Assembly: GCF_002355515.1 (NCBI RefSeq)
Contig: NZ_AP014809.1
Location: forward strand, 1,430,001 to 1,494,000
DNA from: Methylorubrum populi
GTDB taxonomy: Bacteria; Pseudomonadota; Alphaproteobacteria; Rhizobiales; Beijerinckiaceae
Reading direction: 5' to 3'
Length of the DNA stretch: 64,000 nt
The first letter of the stretch is position 1; every line of letters begins with the position of its first letter. Shown piece after piece: positions 25,901 through 33,279 of this stretch. A program made the translations under genes and the position numbers. The notes under the pieces were generated by a model. That model made no database searches, had not been told where the DNA came from, and saw only the letters and a program-made list of their open reading frames with translations.

Positions 25901-26286
25901 TCCAGTTCCTGCACGAGCAGGGACTGATCAATCAGTTCCCGCAGAACGAGGACTTCAACCAGCGGGTCTTCAACGAGATCGACGGCGAGGTCCGGCAATG
26001 GGTCGAGCAGGGCGCGCATGTCCATACGCGCTTCACCATCGGCGACGGCGACACGCCCGAGACCCGGATCTGGGGCGGCAAGCGCCCGAGCCACGTCACC
26101 GTGCAGTACGAGGTCACCGATCCTCAGACCGGCGAGGTGATCTACAGGACGGACGTCGCGCGCTTCGAGAACGAGGCCGGCCAGGAGTTCGACGGCTACA
26201 GGGACGGTCTGATCGCGGCAGGCGGCAACTCGAACGCGAAGATCGACGTTGCCGCCCGGATGCGCGAAGCTCTCGGGCTGGAATAG
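22954..26286 (+). CDS. DUF4781-like protein with C-terminal DNA/RNA non-specific nuclease, probable T3SS effector
   Basis: 1110 aa without a signal peptide. Residues 1-65 are Ser/Pro/Ala-rich and look disordered, as T3SS export signals often do. Residues about 435-745 resemble DUF4781 ('DVTVLPVTYSDGKTGPVQVP', 'VDNTGRRYDDFEAWRTENTL'), including a hydrophobic Gly/Ala-rich stretch at about 555-595. A basic SKRKRV...PKR cluster at about 881-896 precedes the nuclease. The last 190 residues carry 'DNGGHIAGFQFLHEQGLINQ', 'FPQNEDFNQRVFNEIDGEV' and 'RPSHVTVQYEV', matching the Endonuclea_NS_2 type with catalytic His in GGH. It follows sctV by 81 bases with an aggag site, so it is probably in the same transcript. 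The partner gene downstream is a candidate immunity gene. Confidence 0.82.
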   Translation: MASSASVAPRPAPPSAQSSPQSPASASERAFPQAAAVEPATEPAAAPPPANANENGPAPAADAPSSARADEIAAWADERSDHSGGFLGFGGTDSSEKVRDALAGRSELGPLDASEQRALTDRMIVRWEAGRGDGASGPARLVDALDNAPDIRALVGERLAARAAAISNETPFDPNKPDENWESRARAQGYANNAVRAAGAADDPAASGRLRAMTEALGPEDAGRFARTLAGRNGLMAGGVTAAGGSPLGRTLGALDGAPASEARSSFVQNAFAETPASAYADPALQRAMGTALAREWNPDDAGAATRDAERLTGILGTDQGRRLLGAGGEDGPSLETRVNALATVRADSAITGETLKRTDDPWTNPAILSPSAQASARHYLDARGDAAVALAGTDLDNTVGTAMGFAPALPPGTDPGEAEAAAARGAFNFYGSGETAEPVKTVADQIRTVAGDGPADVTVLPVTYSDGKTGPVQVPLFRVTDPSGAERYVDNTGRRYDDFEAWRTENTLPPGTQVYPEDGHLTAGADGRVALGQGNTPKTVDSFGEHLTAVVDKAALVGGIVAGGVLIVGTGGLAAPVVAGAAAVAVGAGAWGAYRSGGELVDRGQHGQSLNPLTDAEARGLWLNLGASVASVGAFGSAARLSQLGRAGRAVAPLEASLHGYTQAGAFALDTAAVADQGIATARNWNRMSGEERATSLLQIGFWGVGAGVSMRASGTRNPGDMFNPVTVRDNILAANPPPVAADASLAGDAVKIDFDPASGVVRGIRHGPEATPADIDLHARTAAGIQRSLTLEGQVARLFTGRGEPPPGSVGWAARQDIAKVRERLDTRLRELDAPGLTPERRAEIAHANAIDRTHLDDLSVEVSSFARDPASATIDARNSKRKRVDDGAGPAPKRGGYDIEAERARLPVGETTREVGGNRVTYHVNAEHNPTQVDLYLTEIPPSKKRSSEENRMTAEVGRSGGRGRDTREERDNGGHIAGFQFLHEQGLINQFPQNEDFNQRVFNEIDGEVRQWVEQGAHVHTRFTIGDGDTPETRIWGGKRPSHVTVQYEVTDPQTGEVIYRTDVARFENEAGQEFDGYRDGLIAAGGNSNAKIDVAARMREALGLE

Positions 26287-26323
26287 CGCTCGCAAGGCGC
26301 GGGAACAGGAAGGGAGACGGGGT

Positions 26324-26731
26324 TTGGGCGAGCAAGGCACCATTGAGGCGCTGCATCACGAGATCGGCCGCCTCGTCGTCCACGACGAGGCCTATCTGGA
26401 GCAGCCCTGGTCGAGCCTCTCCCTCGTCGCGACGATGCGCGACGAGAACACCGTGCAGCTTCACGGCTACGCCTATCTCGACGACGGTAAGACGGAGGCC
26501 GTGACGCCGCGGGCCTCGACGGTAGCGCAGCGCTTCGTCGAGTTGCACCGTGCCATGCGCGAGCGCGACCCCCGACCGTGGAAGGCCGCTCTGATGCAGA
26601 TCTGGCGGTCCGATGCGAAGGTAAGCTTCTTCTTCGAATACGACGATGCCGCCCGCTGGCGGGTGACGCCGGGCAACTTTCGGGAGATGCGCGAAGAATT
26701 GCGACCCAAGCAGGAGCCGGATGCCCGCTGA
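26324..26731 (+). CDS. Putative immunity protein (YezG-like) for the nuclease
   Basis: 135 aa from a TTG at 26324, preceded by gaagggagacgg and lying 37 bases after the toxin stop. A longer frame from 26249 would overlap the toxin end and lacks a ribosome site. It is an acidic, soluble protein with 'LYREMRERDPRPW'-type helix (here 'ELHRAMRERDPRPWKAALMQ'), 'IWRSDAKVSFFFEYDDAARW' and 'RVTPGNFREMREELRP'. This pattern recalls DUF600/YezG, the antitoxin family of Endonuclea_NS_2 toxins such as B. subtilis YeeF. Family naming is from memory; the pairing is well supported by position. Confidence 0.65.
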   Translation: MGEQGTIEALHHEIGRLVVHDEAYLEQPWSSLSLVATMRDENTVQLHGYAYLDDGKTEAVTPRASTVAQRFVELHRAMRERDPRPWKAALMQIWRSDAKVSFFFEYDDAARWRVTPGNFREMREELRPKQEPDAR

Positions 26732-26857
26732 GGCAGATTCAAGCCCGCAGGAGCAGAATGTATTCGGGATGGCGCTGCGGTGCGGCGGCGTGAACCTCGA
26801 TCAAGGCGGCAAAGGCCGTGCGAGCCGATGCCGCCCGATCTCGACGGCGCCTCGCGC

Positions 26858-27589
26858 TCAGTTGGATTTCGGGTCGGTCACGGTGAAGGCGAGCGTCGCC
26901 CCGTAGCTGTCCGCGTCGGCCAGCGCCGGCGTCTGCGAGGGCGTGACGCGGTGGCTGACACCGAGCACCTGCGGGCCGGCACCGCGCAGCGGCACCACCG
27001 CCGCCCCTTGCGCATCCGTCTGGGCGCGGGCCTGATCCGCCTCGCTCCTGAAGCTCACCCCGTCGGTGGCGACCACGCTGGCACCGCCCAGCGGACGGCC
27101 CTCGAACAGCACCCGCACCCGGATCTGGCCCGAGGCCGAGGCCGGCGCCTCCAGCGGAACGATCTCCAGAGGCTGGCCGACCACCGTCCCCCACGGCGCG
27201 CCCGGGCCGGACACGGCCTTGGCGAACTTCACCGACCACAGGCTCTTGTCGGCCTGCGGCAGCATCCGCTTGCTGGCGTTGCGGTAGCTGCCGTCGGGCA
27301 GGCGCACCCAGTAGCCGTTGTCGTAGGCCGCCGCGAACAGCGCCTCGCCCTGGTGCGCGGCCCTCAGCGCCGGGGCCGGGCCGGCATCCAGCTTCGCCTG
27401 CAGCACCACCGCGCCGGACGGTTCGTAGGCGGTGAGGCTCATCAGCTTGCCCGCGCTCGGCAGTTCCGGCTCGTGGGGATGTCCGTAGAGGATCTGCACG
27501 CCGCTGCCGGTCGGGTCGAGCCAGAGGTCGTGGGCGCTGGCCGGGGCGCTGAGGGCGAGGAAGGCGGCCAGGAGGGCGGTCCGTCTCAT
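26858..27589 (-). CDS. DUF4198-family periplasmic protein
   Basis: 243 aa from the ATG at 27589, with a signal peptide ('LLAAFLALSAPASAHDLWLD') whose cleaved N-terminus would start HDLWL, the usual start of DUF4198 (NikK/CbtG-like) proteins. Landmarks are 'GVQILYGHPHEPELPSAGKL' and a C-terminal carboxypeptidase-regulatory-like fold ('RVLFEGRPLGGASVVATDGV'). Such proteins accompany metal or TonB-dependent uptake. The start overlaps the stop of a truncated TonB receptor (ATGA), so both were once one operon. Substrate is unknown. Confidence 0.75.
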   Translation of the reverse strand: MRRTALLAAFLALSAPASAHDLWLDPTGSGVQILYGHPHEPELPSAGKLMSLTAYEPSGAVVLQAKLDAGPAPALRAAHQGEALFAAAYDNGYWVRLPDGSYRNASKRMLPQADKSLWSVKFAKAVSGPGAPWGTVVGQPLEIVPLEAPASASGQIRVRVLFEGRPLGGASVVATDGVSFRSEADQARAQTDAQGAAVVPLRGAGPQVLGVSHRVTPSQTPALADADSYGATLAFTVTDPKSN

Positions 27590-27925
27590 GGGCGAGGTGC
27601 TCCTGTTGCGAGGCCGTAGGTGAGACCGGCCAGCAGCGACAGGCACGGCTGCGGGCTGGTGAAGATGTCGGCGGCCGTGGCCGATACCGACGAGCCGAAA
27701 TTGAAGATGCTCTTGCTGGTGCGGGCGCCCGGATACCAGGTCGCCTGCCCGTAGGTCGTCCAGCCGCTCTCGTGGATGTAGGCGATGCGGCTGCTCACCC
27801 GCGGATAGGGCGAGGAGCGCAAGCCGCCGTCCTCGGTCAGCGGCTTGGCGCCGATGTAGGACAGGTAGGCCGCGCCGGTCAGGCGACCGGGGCCGAGCAC
27901 CTGGATGTTCTGGGAGTGGCGCGAA
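27586..27925 (-). pseudogene. 3' remnant of a TonB-dependent receptor
   Basis: The last ~110 residues of a TonB-dependent outer-membrane receptor remain: 'LTGAAYLSYIGAKPLTEDGG', 'RSSPYPRVSSRIAYIHESGW' and a closing 'LSLLAGLTYGL' strand. The plug and most of the barrel are gone. The break at about 27,915-27,930 joins the start-less ammonium transporter on the other strand. It lies directly before the DUF4198 gene, with which it would have been co-transcribed, so that gene may now lack its promoter. Confidence 0.6.
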
Positions 27926-28387
27926 ACCAAGCACCCGTCCTTTTCCGGCGTCCTCGTCGGCGCGGTGGCCGGGCTCGCGACGATCACGCCGGCCTCCGGC
28001 TATGTCGAGCCCATCGCCGCCCTGGCGATCGGCGCGACGGCTTGCTACTATGCGAAGTACGTCCAGAGATGGCTCAAGATCGACGACACGCTGGAAGTCT
28101 GGCGGGCCCATGGCGTCGGCGGCCTGACCGGTGCCCTGCTCATCGGGGTCCTGGCCAGCCCGCACATCAATCAGGTCTCGGCGAGCCTGCAGCAATTCGG
28201 CGTCCAGCTTCTCGCCGTCGCCGTCGTCGGCACTTATGCCGCCTTCATCACCCTCGTGATCCTGACGGGTCTCGATCACTTCGGCACGCTGCGGGTGCCG
28301 GAGGAGATCCAGGAGGAGGGGCTCGACACGATGCTCGGCGAGCGCGCCTTCAACCTGTGGAACATGGATCGCACCCTCCCGAAATAG
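27926..28387 (+). pseudogene. amt: 3' remnant of an ammonium transporter (Amt)
   Basis: About 150 C-terminal residues of an Amt-family channel: 'SGVLVGAVAGLATITPASGY', 'WRAHGVGGLTGALLIGVLAS' and 'DTMLGERAFNL'. The HGVGG motif holds the second pore His of the family. The N-terminal two-thirds, with the start codon, is missing. An in-frame ATG at 27905 lies in the receptor remnant and is not a genuine start. The fragment cannot make a working channel. Confidence 0.7.
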
Positions 28388-28583
28388 CCGCCCTGCGATC
28401 AACGCGCCCGGAAGGCGGGAGACGGCGTCGGGCCGTGCGCCTTTCGGTCTTGACGCGCGTTCCGCTCCGATCTTGCGGGACGGCGGAGCGAGGGCGAGCG
28501 AGGATGAAGAGCGGGCGCCGCCTCGGGAGCGCTCGGCGATGGATCGGCGGGACCGAAAGCGGCCTCACCGGGATCATCGGAGA

Positions 28584-30089
28584 TCAGTCCGCCTTGTTGC
28601 CGAGGGCAACGGCGACGAAGCGGGTCCGGCCCTTGGCGCTCTTCACCCGCATCAGCACCGCCTTGCGGCCATTCGCCTCCGCCGCGCGGATCTGCGCCTG
28701 CACGTCGGAGGGCTTCGACACGCTGGTCCCGGCGACATCCAGGATCACGTCGCCCTGGGCGATGCCCTTGGCCGCCGCCGGCCCGTCGGGATCGACATCC
28801 ATCACCGCCACACCCTCGTCACCGAGGCCGATCTCGCCGGCCGGGGCCAGGCTCAGGCCGAGCCGGGTCTGACCGCCCGGCGCGTAGTCGCCACGGCTCG
28901 TCACCTCGCCGTCGCCCGGCAGCGTGCCGAGCTCGACCGTGGCCACGTCGCTCTTGCCGCCGCGCAGGTAGGCCAGCTTCACCTCGGTGCCCGGCTTGAG
29001 GCCGGCGATGCGGCGCGACAGGTCGCGGGCATCGTTGACCGGCGCACCGTTGACCGACTCGATCACGTCGCCCGGCTTCAGCCCGGCCTTGGCGGCCGGC
29101 GTCCCGCTCTCGGCGTGATCGACCAGGGCGCCCTTCGCCTTGTCGAGGCCGAGACCCTCGGCGATGTCCTTGGTCACCGGCTGCACCTGCACGCCGAGAT
29201 AGCCGCGCACCACCTTGCCGTCGGTGCGGAGCTGATCGACCACCGTCTGCACGGTCTCGGCGGGGATCGCGAAGGCGAGGCCGACCGAGCCGCCCGACGG
29301 CGAGGCAATCGCCGTGTTCACGCCGACGACCTCGCCGTTGACGTTGAAGGTCGGGCCTCCGGAATTGCCCTTGTTGATCGGCGCGTCGATCTGCAGGAAG
29401 TCGTCGTAGGGGCCGGCACCGATGTCGCGGCCGCGGGCCGAGACGATGCCGGCGGTCACGGTGCCGCCGAGGCCGAACGGGTTGCCGATGGCCACGACCC
29501 AGTCGCCGACGCGGGGGGCGCCCTTGCCGAACTGGACGTAGGGGTAGCTGCCGCTCTCATTGATCTTGAGCAGCGCGATGTCGGTCTTGGGGTCCTTGCC
29601 GATCACCTTGGCATCGAGGGTGCGGCCGTCGTCGAGGGTGACCTGCACGGTCTTGGCCTTGTCGACGACGTGGTTGTTGGTGACCACGTAGCCGTCCGCC
29701 GAGATGATGAAGCCGGAGCCGGCCCCGCCCCGCGGCAGCATCCCGCGCCCGCCCGGCCCGCCCTGTCCGCCCCCTTGGCCGAAGCGCTTGAAGAACTCGC
29801 GCAATTGCGGCGGCACCTGCTGGAGGTTCGGGTTGCCGGGGCCGTCGTCATCGTCGTCGAGGCCGCTGTCGAGCTTCACCTTCACGGCGACGACGCCGGG
29901 CTTCACCTTGTCGACTACGTTGGCGAAGGATCCCGGCGGGTGCTCGGGCGCCTCGATCGGGGTCTTGGGCAGGGCCTGGGCGTAGGCGGGCATGGCGGGC
30001 TCGGTCAGGCCGAAGCCGGCGGCTGCGCCCGCGACGAGGGCGGCCGCAGCGACGGAGGCGAAGGCACGGCGGCGGACGATCAGAGTCAT
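28584..30089 (-). CDS. degP: DegP/Do-family periplasmic serine protease
   Basis: 501 aa from the ATG at 30089 (ribosome site ggagag), with a signal peptide ('FASVAAAALVAGAAAGFG'). The trypsin-like domain has the catalytic triad in 'YVVTNNHVVDKAK', 'DPKTDIALLKI' and 'NKGNSGGPTFNV'. Two PDZ domains follow ('GYLGVQVQPVTKDIAEGLGL', 'GDEGVAVMDVDPDGPAAAKG'). It degrades or refolds damaged envelope proteins. A Gly/Gln-rich stretch between residues 100 and 135 resembles the LA loop. No regulator is adjacent. Confidence 0.95.
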   Translation of the reverse strand: MTLIVRRRAFASVAAAALVAGAAAGFGLTEPAMPAYAQALPKTPIEAPEHPPGSFANVVDKVKPGVVAVKVKLDSGLDDDDDGPGNPNLQQVPPQLREFFKRFGQGGGQGGPGGRGMLPRGGAGSGFIISADGYVVTNNHVVDKAKTVQVTLDDGRTLDAKVIGKDPKTDIALLKINESGSYPYVQFGKGAPRVGDWVVAIGNPFGLGGTVTAGIVSARGRDIGAGPYDDFLQIDAPINKGNSGGPTFNVNGEVVGVNTAIASPSGGSVGLAFAIPAETVQTVVDQLRTDGKVVRGYLGVQVQPVTKDIAEGLGLDKAKGALVDHAESGTPAAKAGLKPGDVIESVNGAPVNDARDLSRRIAGLKPGTEVKLAYLRGGKSDVATVELGTLPGDGEVTSRGDYAPGGQTRLGLSLAPAGEIGLGDEGVAVMDVDPDGPAAAKGIAQGDVILDVAGTSVSKPSDVQAQIRAAEANGRKAVLMRVKSAKGRTRFVAVALGNKAD

Positions 30090-30488
30090 GGAACTCTCCG
30101 AGGATCGATCACGGGGGATGCCGCCCTGACGTGCCGGAATGCAGCCGGACGTCGGACTATGGGACAATGAACGAAAGTCTAGGTTGTGCCACCCGCGGAC
30201 TAGACGGCGACGAGGTTACATCCGGGCCCGTTGCGGCCGTCACCGGGAGCTGACGTGGCCCTGTTCGCCGCGGCAGGTCTCAGCGGCCGGCCGCCCGGCC
30301 TTCTCCTTCGGGATGCCGATTCCCGAGCGGTCGCCGGAGGCTCGGGTCACGCCGGTCGTAGGCAGGCGGTTCACCCTCCGGCGGACTGACACGGGCTTGA
30401 AAGATCATCAGCTAATTGATAGCTTCCTACCCGTACTTTCCTGAGGCTCCGGGGCGAGTTCGTTCAGGGTCGAGGCGGACGGGTCGAG
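30090..30488. other. Divergent intergenic region degP / marR
   Basis: 399 bases between degP (minus) and the MarR gene (plus). Apart from the candidate MarR operator and promoter near 30397-30425, I see no gene, RNA or repeat. Open frames here are short and lack ribosome sites. Confidence 0.5.
30397..30425 (+). promoter_or_regulatory. Candidate MarR promoter and operator
   Basis: TTGAAA at 30397 and TAGCTT at 30420 are spaced by 17 bases as a weak sigma-70 pair. The inverted repeat AGCTA-atTGA-TAGCT (30410-30424) overlaps the -10 element. It lies 64 bases before the MarR gene and is AT-rich against a GC-rich background. Autoregulation by the MarR protein is inferred. Confidence 0.4.
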
Positions 30489-30977
30489 ATGACCGACGAG
30501 ACTCTGCGCCGCTTGCGTCTGGCCTACACCCACACGCTCCTGCTCTCCGGGCGGCAATGGCGCCGGCTCGCCAATGCGGCGACCGAGGCGCACGGGATCT
30601 CCGAGGCGAAGGCGCTGCCGCTGGTTCTGATCGGGCGCCTGGGGGGCGAGCCGCGCCAGAACGCCCTGGCGGAGGCGGTGGGCATCGAGGGGCCGTCGCT
30701 GGTCCGCCTCCTCGACCAGCTGGAGGCGGCCGGCTTGGTCCGGCGCCGGGAGGACCCGAGCGACCGGCGCGCGAAGGTTCTGAGCCTGACACCCGCCGGG
30801 GAGGCCGTCGTCGCCCGGATCGAGGCCGACCTCGACCGGCTCCGTGAGACCGCCTTCGCGGGGGTCAGCGCCGCCGACCTGGAGGCCGGCTTGCGGGTGT
30901 TCCAGGCGATCCAGCGTCATGTCGGCGGTGGCGTGGAATCCGAGGCGGACGCGGGCAGGCAGGAGCCCGCGGGATGA
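30489..30977 (+). CDS. MarR-family regulator of the efflux operon
   Basis: 162 aa with a winged helix-turn-helix ('QNALAEAVGIEGPSLVRLLD', 'LEAAGLVRRREDPSDRRAKV'), the DxRA/K wing typical of MarR. It is the first gene of an operon with FUSC, DUF1656 and HlyD genes; its stop overlaps the FUSC start by ATGA. MarR proteins in this layout repress the pump and are released by phenolic or aromatic acids. The ligand here is unknown. Confidence 0.9.
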   Translation: MTDETLRRLRLAYTHTLLLSGRQWRRLANAATEAHGISEAKALPLVLIGRLGGEPRQNALAEAVGIEGPSLVRLLDQLEAAGLVRRREDPSDRRAKVLSLTPAGEAVVARIEADLDRLRETAFAGVSAADLEAGLRVFQAIQRHVGGGVESEADAGRQEPAG

Positions 30978-33025
30978 CCCTTCCAGGCTGGCGCGACTGG
31001 GCCTTCTCGCTCAAGACCTTCGGGGCCGGCATGCTGGCCCTGTACCTGGCGTTCTGGATCGATCTGCCCAAACCCTACTGGGCGCTCGGGACCGTCTACA
31101 TCACGAGTCAGGTGCTGGCCGGCGCCACCCGCTCGAAGGCGCTCTACCGGGTGCTCGGCACGCTGCTCGGGGCCATCGTCTCGGTCATCCTCGTCCCGAA
31201 CCTCGCCGACGCGCCGGAACTGCTGACGGTCGCGATCGCGCTCTGGGTCGCCCTCTGCCTGTACGTCTCGTTGCTCGACCGCACGCCGCGCAGTTACCTG
31301 ATGATGCTCGGCGGCTACACGGCGGCCCTGATCGGGTTTCCCAGCGTGGCCGAGCCCGGAACGATGTTCGACACCGCCGTGGCCCGCACCGAGGAGATCA
31401 CCCTCGGGATCCTCTGCGCCAGCCTCGTCAACACCGTCGTGCTGCCGCAATCGGTGGCGCCCGCGATCGCGAGCCGGCTCGACCTGTGGCTGCGCGGAGC
31501 GCGCGGCTGGGTGATCGAGGTGCTCGGCCGCAATCGCACGGGCGAGGACAGCCAGGCCAAGCGCCTGCGGCTCGCCGCGGATGCGGTTGCGTTCGACGCC
31601 CTGGCGACGCCGCTGCGCTACGACATGACCGGCGCCGAGCGCTCGGTCGACGCCATGGCGACGCTCCGCCAGCACATGCTGATGTTCCTGCCCATCGCCT
31701 CGGCGATCGCCGACCGCATCGAGGCGCTGCAGCGGGCAGGCGGGCTGCCGCAGGCCGTGCGCGGCCTCCTCGACGACATGGCGGACTGGCTCGGCACGGG
31801 AACGACCGATCCGGCGCAGGCCCGGCGCCTCAAGGCGAGTGCGAGCGCGCTGGAGCCCGAACTCGGCGAGCACCCGTCCTGGAACGACCTCGTGCTCGCG
31901 AGCCTCCTGGCGCGCCTGCGCGACTTCATCGACCTGCGCCAGGACACCCGCCTGCTGCAGCGCCACGTCGCCGACGGAACACCGGTGACGGAGACCCTAG
32001 CCTTCCGCTACACCGCAGCCGCGCGCACGATCCGTCACCGGGATCACGGCATGGCCTTCCTGTCCGGGTTCGGCGTGTTCCTCTCGATCGTGCTCACCTG
32101 CGCGATCTGGATCGCGACCGGCTGGCCCGACGGGGCCGGCGCCCCGATGATGGCGGCGGTCGGATGCAGCTTCTTCGCGGCGCAGGACGACCCGGCGCCC
32201 TTCATCGTCAGCTTCGCCAATTCCGCGATTCTCGGGGCGCTCGGAGCGGGGGCCTACCTGTTCGCCATCCTGCCGCTCGCGACCACCTTCGAGATGCTGG
32301 CGCTGGCGCTCGCGCCCGGGCTTCTGCTCTGCGGAGTGTTCATGACGCAGCCGAAGACCGCCCCCCTGGCGATGGGCGCGGCGGTCAACGGCTCGGCGAT
32401 GATCGCGCTCCAGGGCAGCTACACCGGGGAGTTTGCGGCCTTCACCAATTCCGCGATCGCCGTCATCCTCGGAATGTGGTCGGCAGCCGTCGTCACGCGG
32501 CTCGTCCGCTCGGTCGGGGCCGGCTGGTCGGCGCGGCGCCTGCGCGCGGTCAACCGGCGCAGCCTCGCCGAGGCCGCGGAGCGGCGCGGCGCGCAGAACG
32601 GCCTCGAACTGGCGGCGCTCATGCTCGACCGCGTCGGGCTGATCGCGCCGCGCCTCGCCGCCCTGCCGCCGGACGACGCGGAATGGACCGCCGACCTCCT
32701 CGCCGAGGTCCGCGTCGGCATCAACGTGGTCGAGTTGCGCCGTGACCGGCACCGGCTCTCGGCCTCGGCGCGCGGCGCCGTCGAGGCGCTTCTCGCCGCG
32801 CTCGCGCGCCGCTTCCGGAGCGGAGCGGCCGATCCGGCGCCCGGTTTGCCCAACCCCCTCCTCGACACCCTCGATCGGGCGCTCGACGCGCTCTCGGTCG
32901 AGGCCCGGCAGGCCGCCGGGCGCGCGGCTCTGATGGGTCTCGTCGGCATCCGCCGCGGCCTGTTCCCGGATGCGCCGCCCTACGGCGCGCCCGTCCCCGC
33001 CACCGAACCGGGTCTCGCGGCATGA
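30974..33025 (+). CDS. FUSC-family (AaeB-like) inner-membrane efflux protein
   Basis: 683 aa with two blocks of membrane helices (about residues 15-155 and 355-510) separated by a soluble domain, the FUSC/AaeB layout. Conserved pieces are 'WALGTVYITSQVLAGATRSK', 'RTPRSYLMMLGGYTAALIGF' and 'WPDGAGAPMMAAVGCSFFAA'. With the DUF1656 and HlyD proteins it would export aromatic carboxylic acids or similar compounds. The start overlaps marR and the stop overlaps DUF1656, both by ATGA. Confidence 0.9.
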   Translation: MTLPGWRDWAFSLKTFGAGMLALYLAFWIDLPKPYWALGTVYITSQVLAGATRSKALYRVLGTLLGAIVSVILVPNLADAPELLTVAIALWVALCLYVSLLDRTPRSYLMMLGGYTAALIGFPSVAEPGTMFDTAVARTEEITLGILCASLVNTVVLPQSVAPAIASRLDLWLRGARGWVIEVLGRNRTGEDSQAKRLRLAADAVAFDALATPLRYDMTGAERSVDAMATLRQHMLMFLPIASAIADRIEALQRAGGLPQAVRGLLDDMADWLGTGTTDPAQARRLKASASALEPELGEHPSWNDLVLASLLARLRDFIDLRQDTRLLQRHVADGTPVTETLAFRYTAAARTIRHRDHGMAFLSGFGVFLSIVLTCAIWIATGWPDGAGAPMMAAVGCSFFAAQDDPAPFIVSFANSAILGALGAGAYLFAILPLATTFEMLALALAPGLLLCGVFMTQPKTAPLAMGAAVNGSAMIALQGSYTGEFAAFTNSAIAVILGMWSAAVVTRLVRSVGAGWSARRLRAVNRRSLAEAAERRGAQNGLELAALMLDRVGLIAPRLAALPPDDAEWTADLLAEVRVGINVVELRRDRHRLSASARGAVEALLAALARRFRSGAADPAPGLPNPLLDTLDRALDALSVEARQAAGRAALMGLVGIRRGLFPDAPPYGAPVPATEPGLAA

Positions 33026-33231
33026 CGGGCGAGTTCGACCTCTACGGCGTCTTCGTCCCGAGCCTCGCGGCCTGGATGCTCGTCGCCTTCGCCATCAGCG
33101 TGCCGCTTCGGCGGATCCTGGCCGGCCTCGGCCTCTACCGCCTCGTCTGGCACCGTCCGCTCTTCGACCTCGCCCTCTACGTGGTCCTGCTCGGCGCGGT
33201 CGTCGCGGTGGCGGTGCCGCTCACCTCGTGA
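33022..33231 (+). CDS. DUF1656 small membrane protein (AaeX-like)
   Basis: 69 aa with two hydrophobic helices ('LAAWMLVAFAISVPLRRILA' and 'LALYVVLLGAVVAVAVPLTS') around 'YRLVWHRPLFDLAL', the DUF1656 signature. It is regularly encoded between FUSC and HlyD genes, as here. Its exact role in the pump is not known. Confidence 0.88.
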   Translation: MTGEFDLYGVFVPSLAAWMLVAFAISVPLRRILAGLGLYRLVWHRPLFDLALYVVLLGAVVAVAVPLTS

Positions 33232-33279
33232 GCGGACGCTCCCCCCTCGTCCCGCACTCCCCCCGTCCGGATCGATCCC

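Noticed and set aside
23146..26343. A 1065-codon open frame antisense to the DUF4781-like toxin
   Set aside because: The plus-strand protein has recognisable domains and a ribosome site. The antisense frame does not.
27905..28387. An intact short ammonium transporter starting at 27905
   Set aside because: The first residues belong to the receptor remnant. The family N-terminus and first pore His are missing, so it is a fragment.
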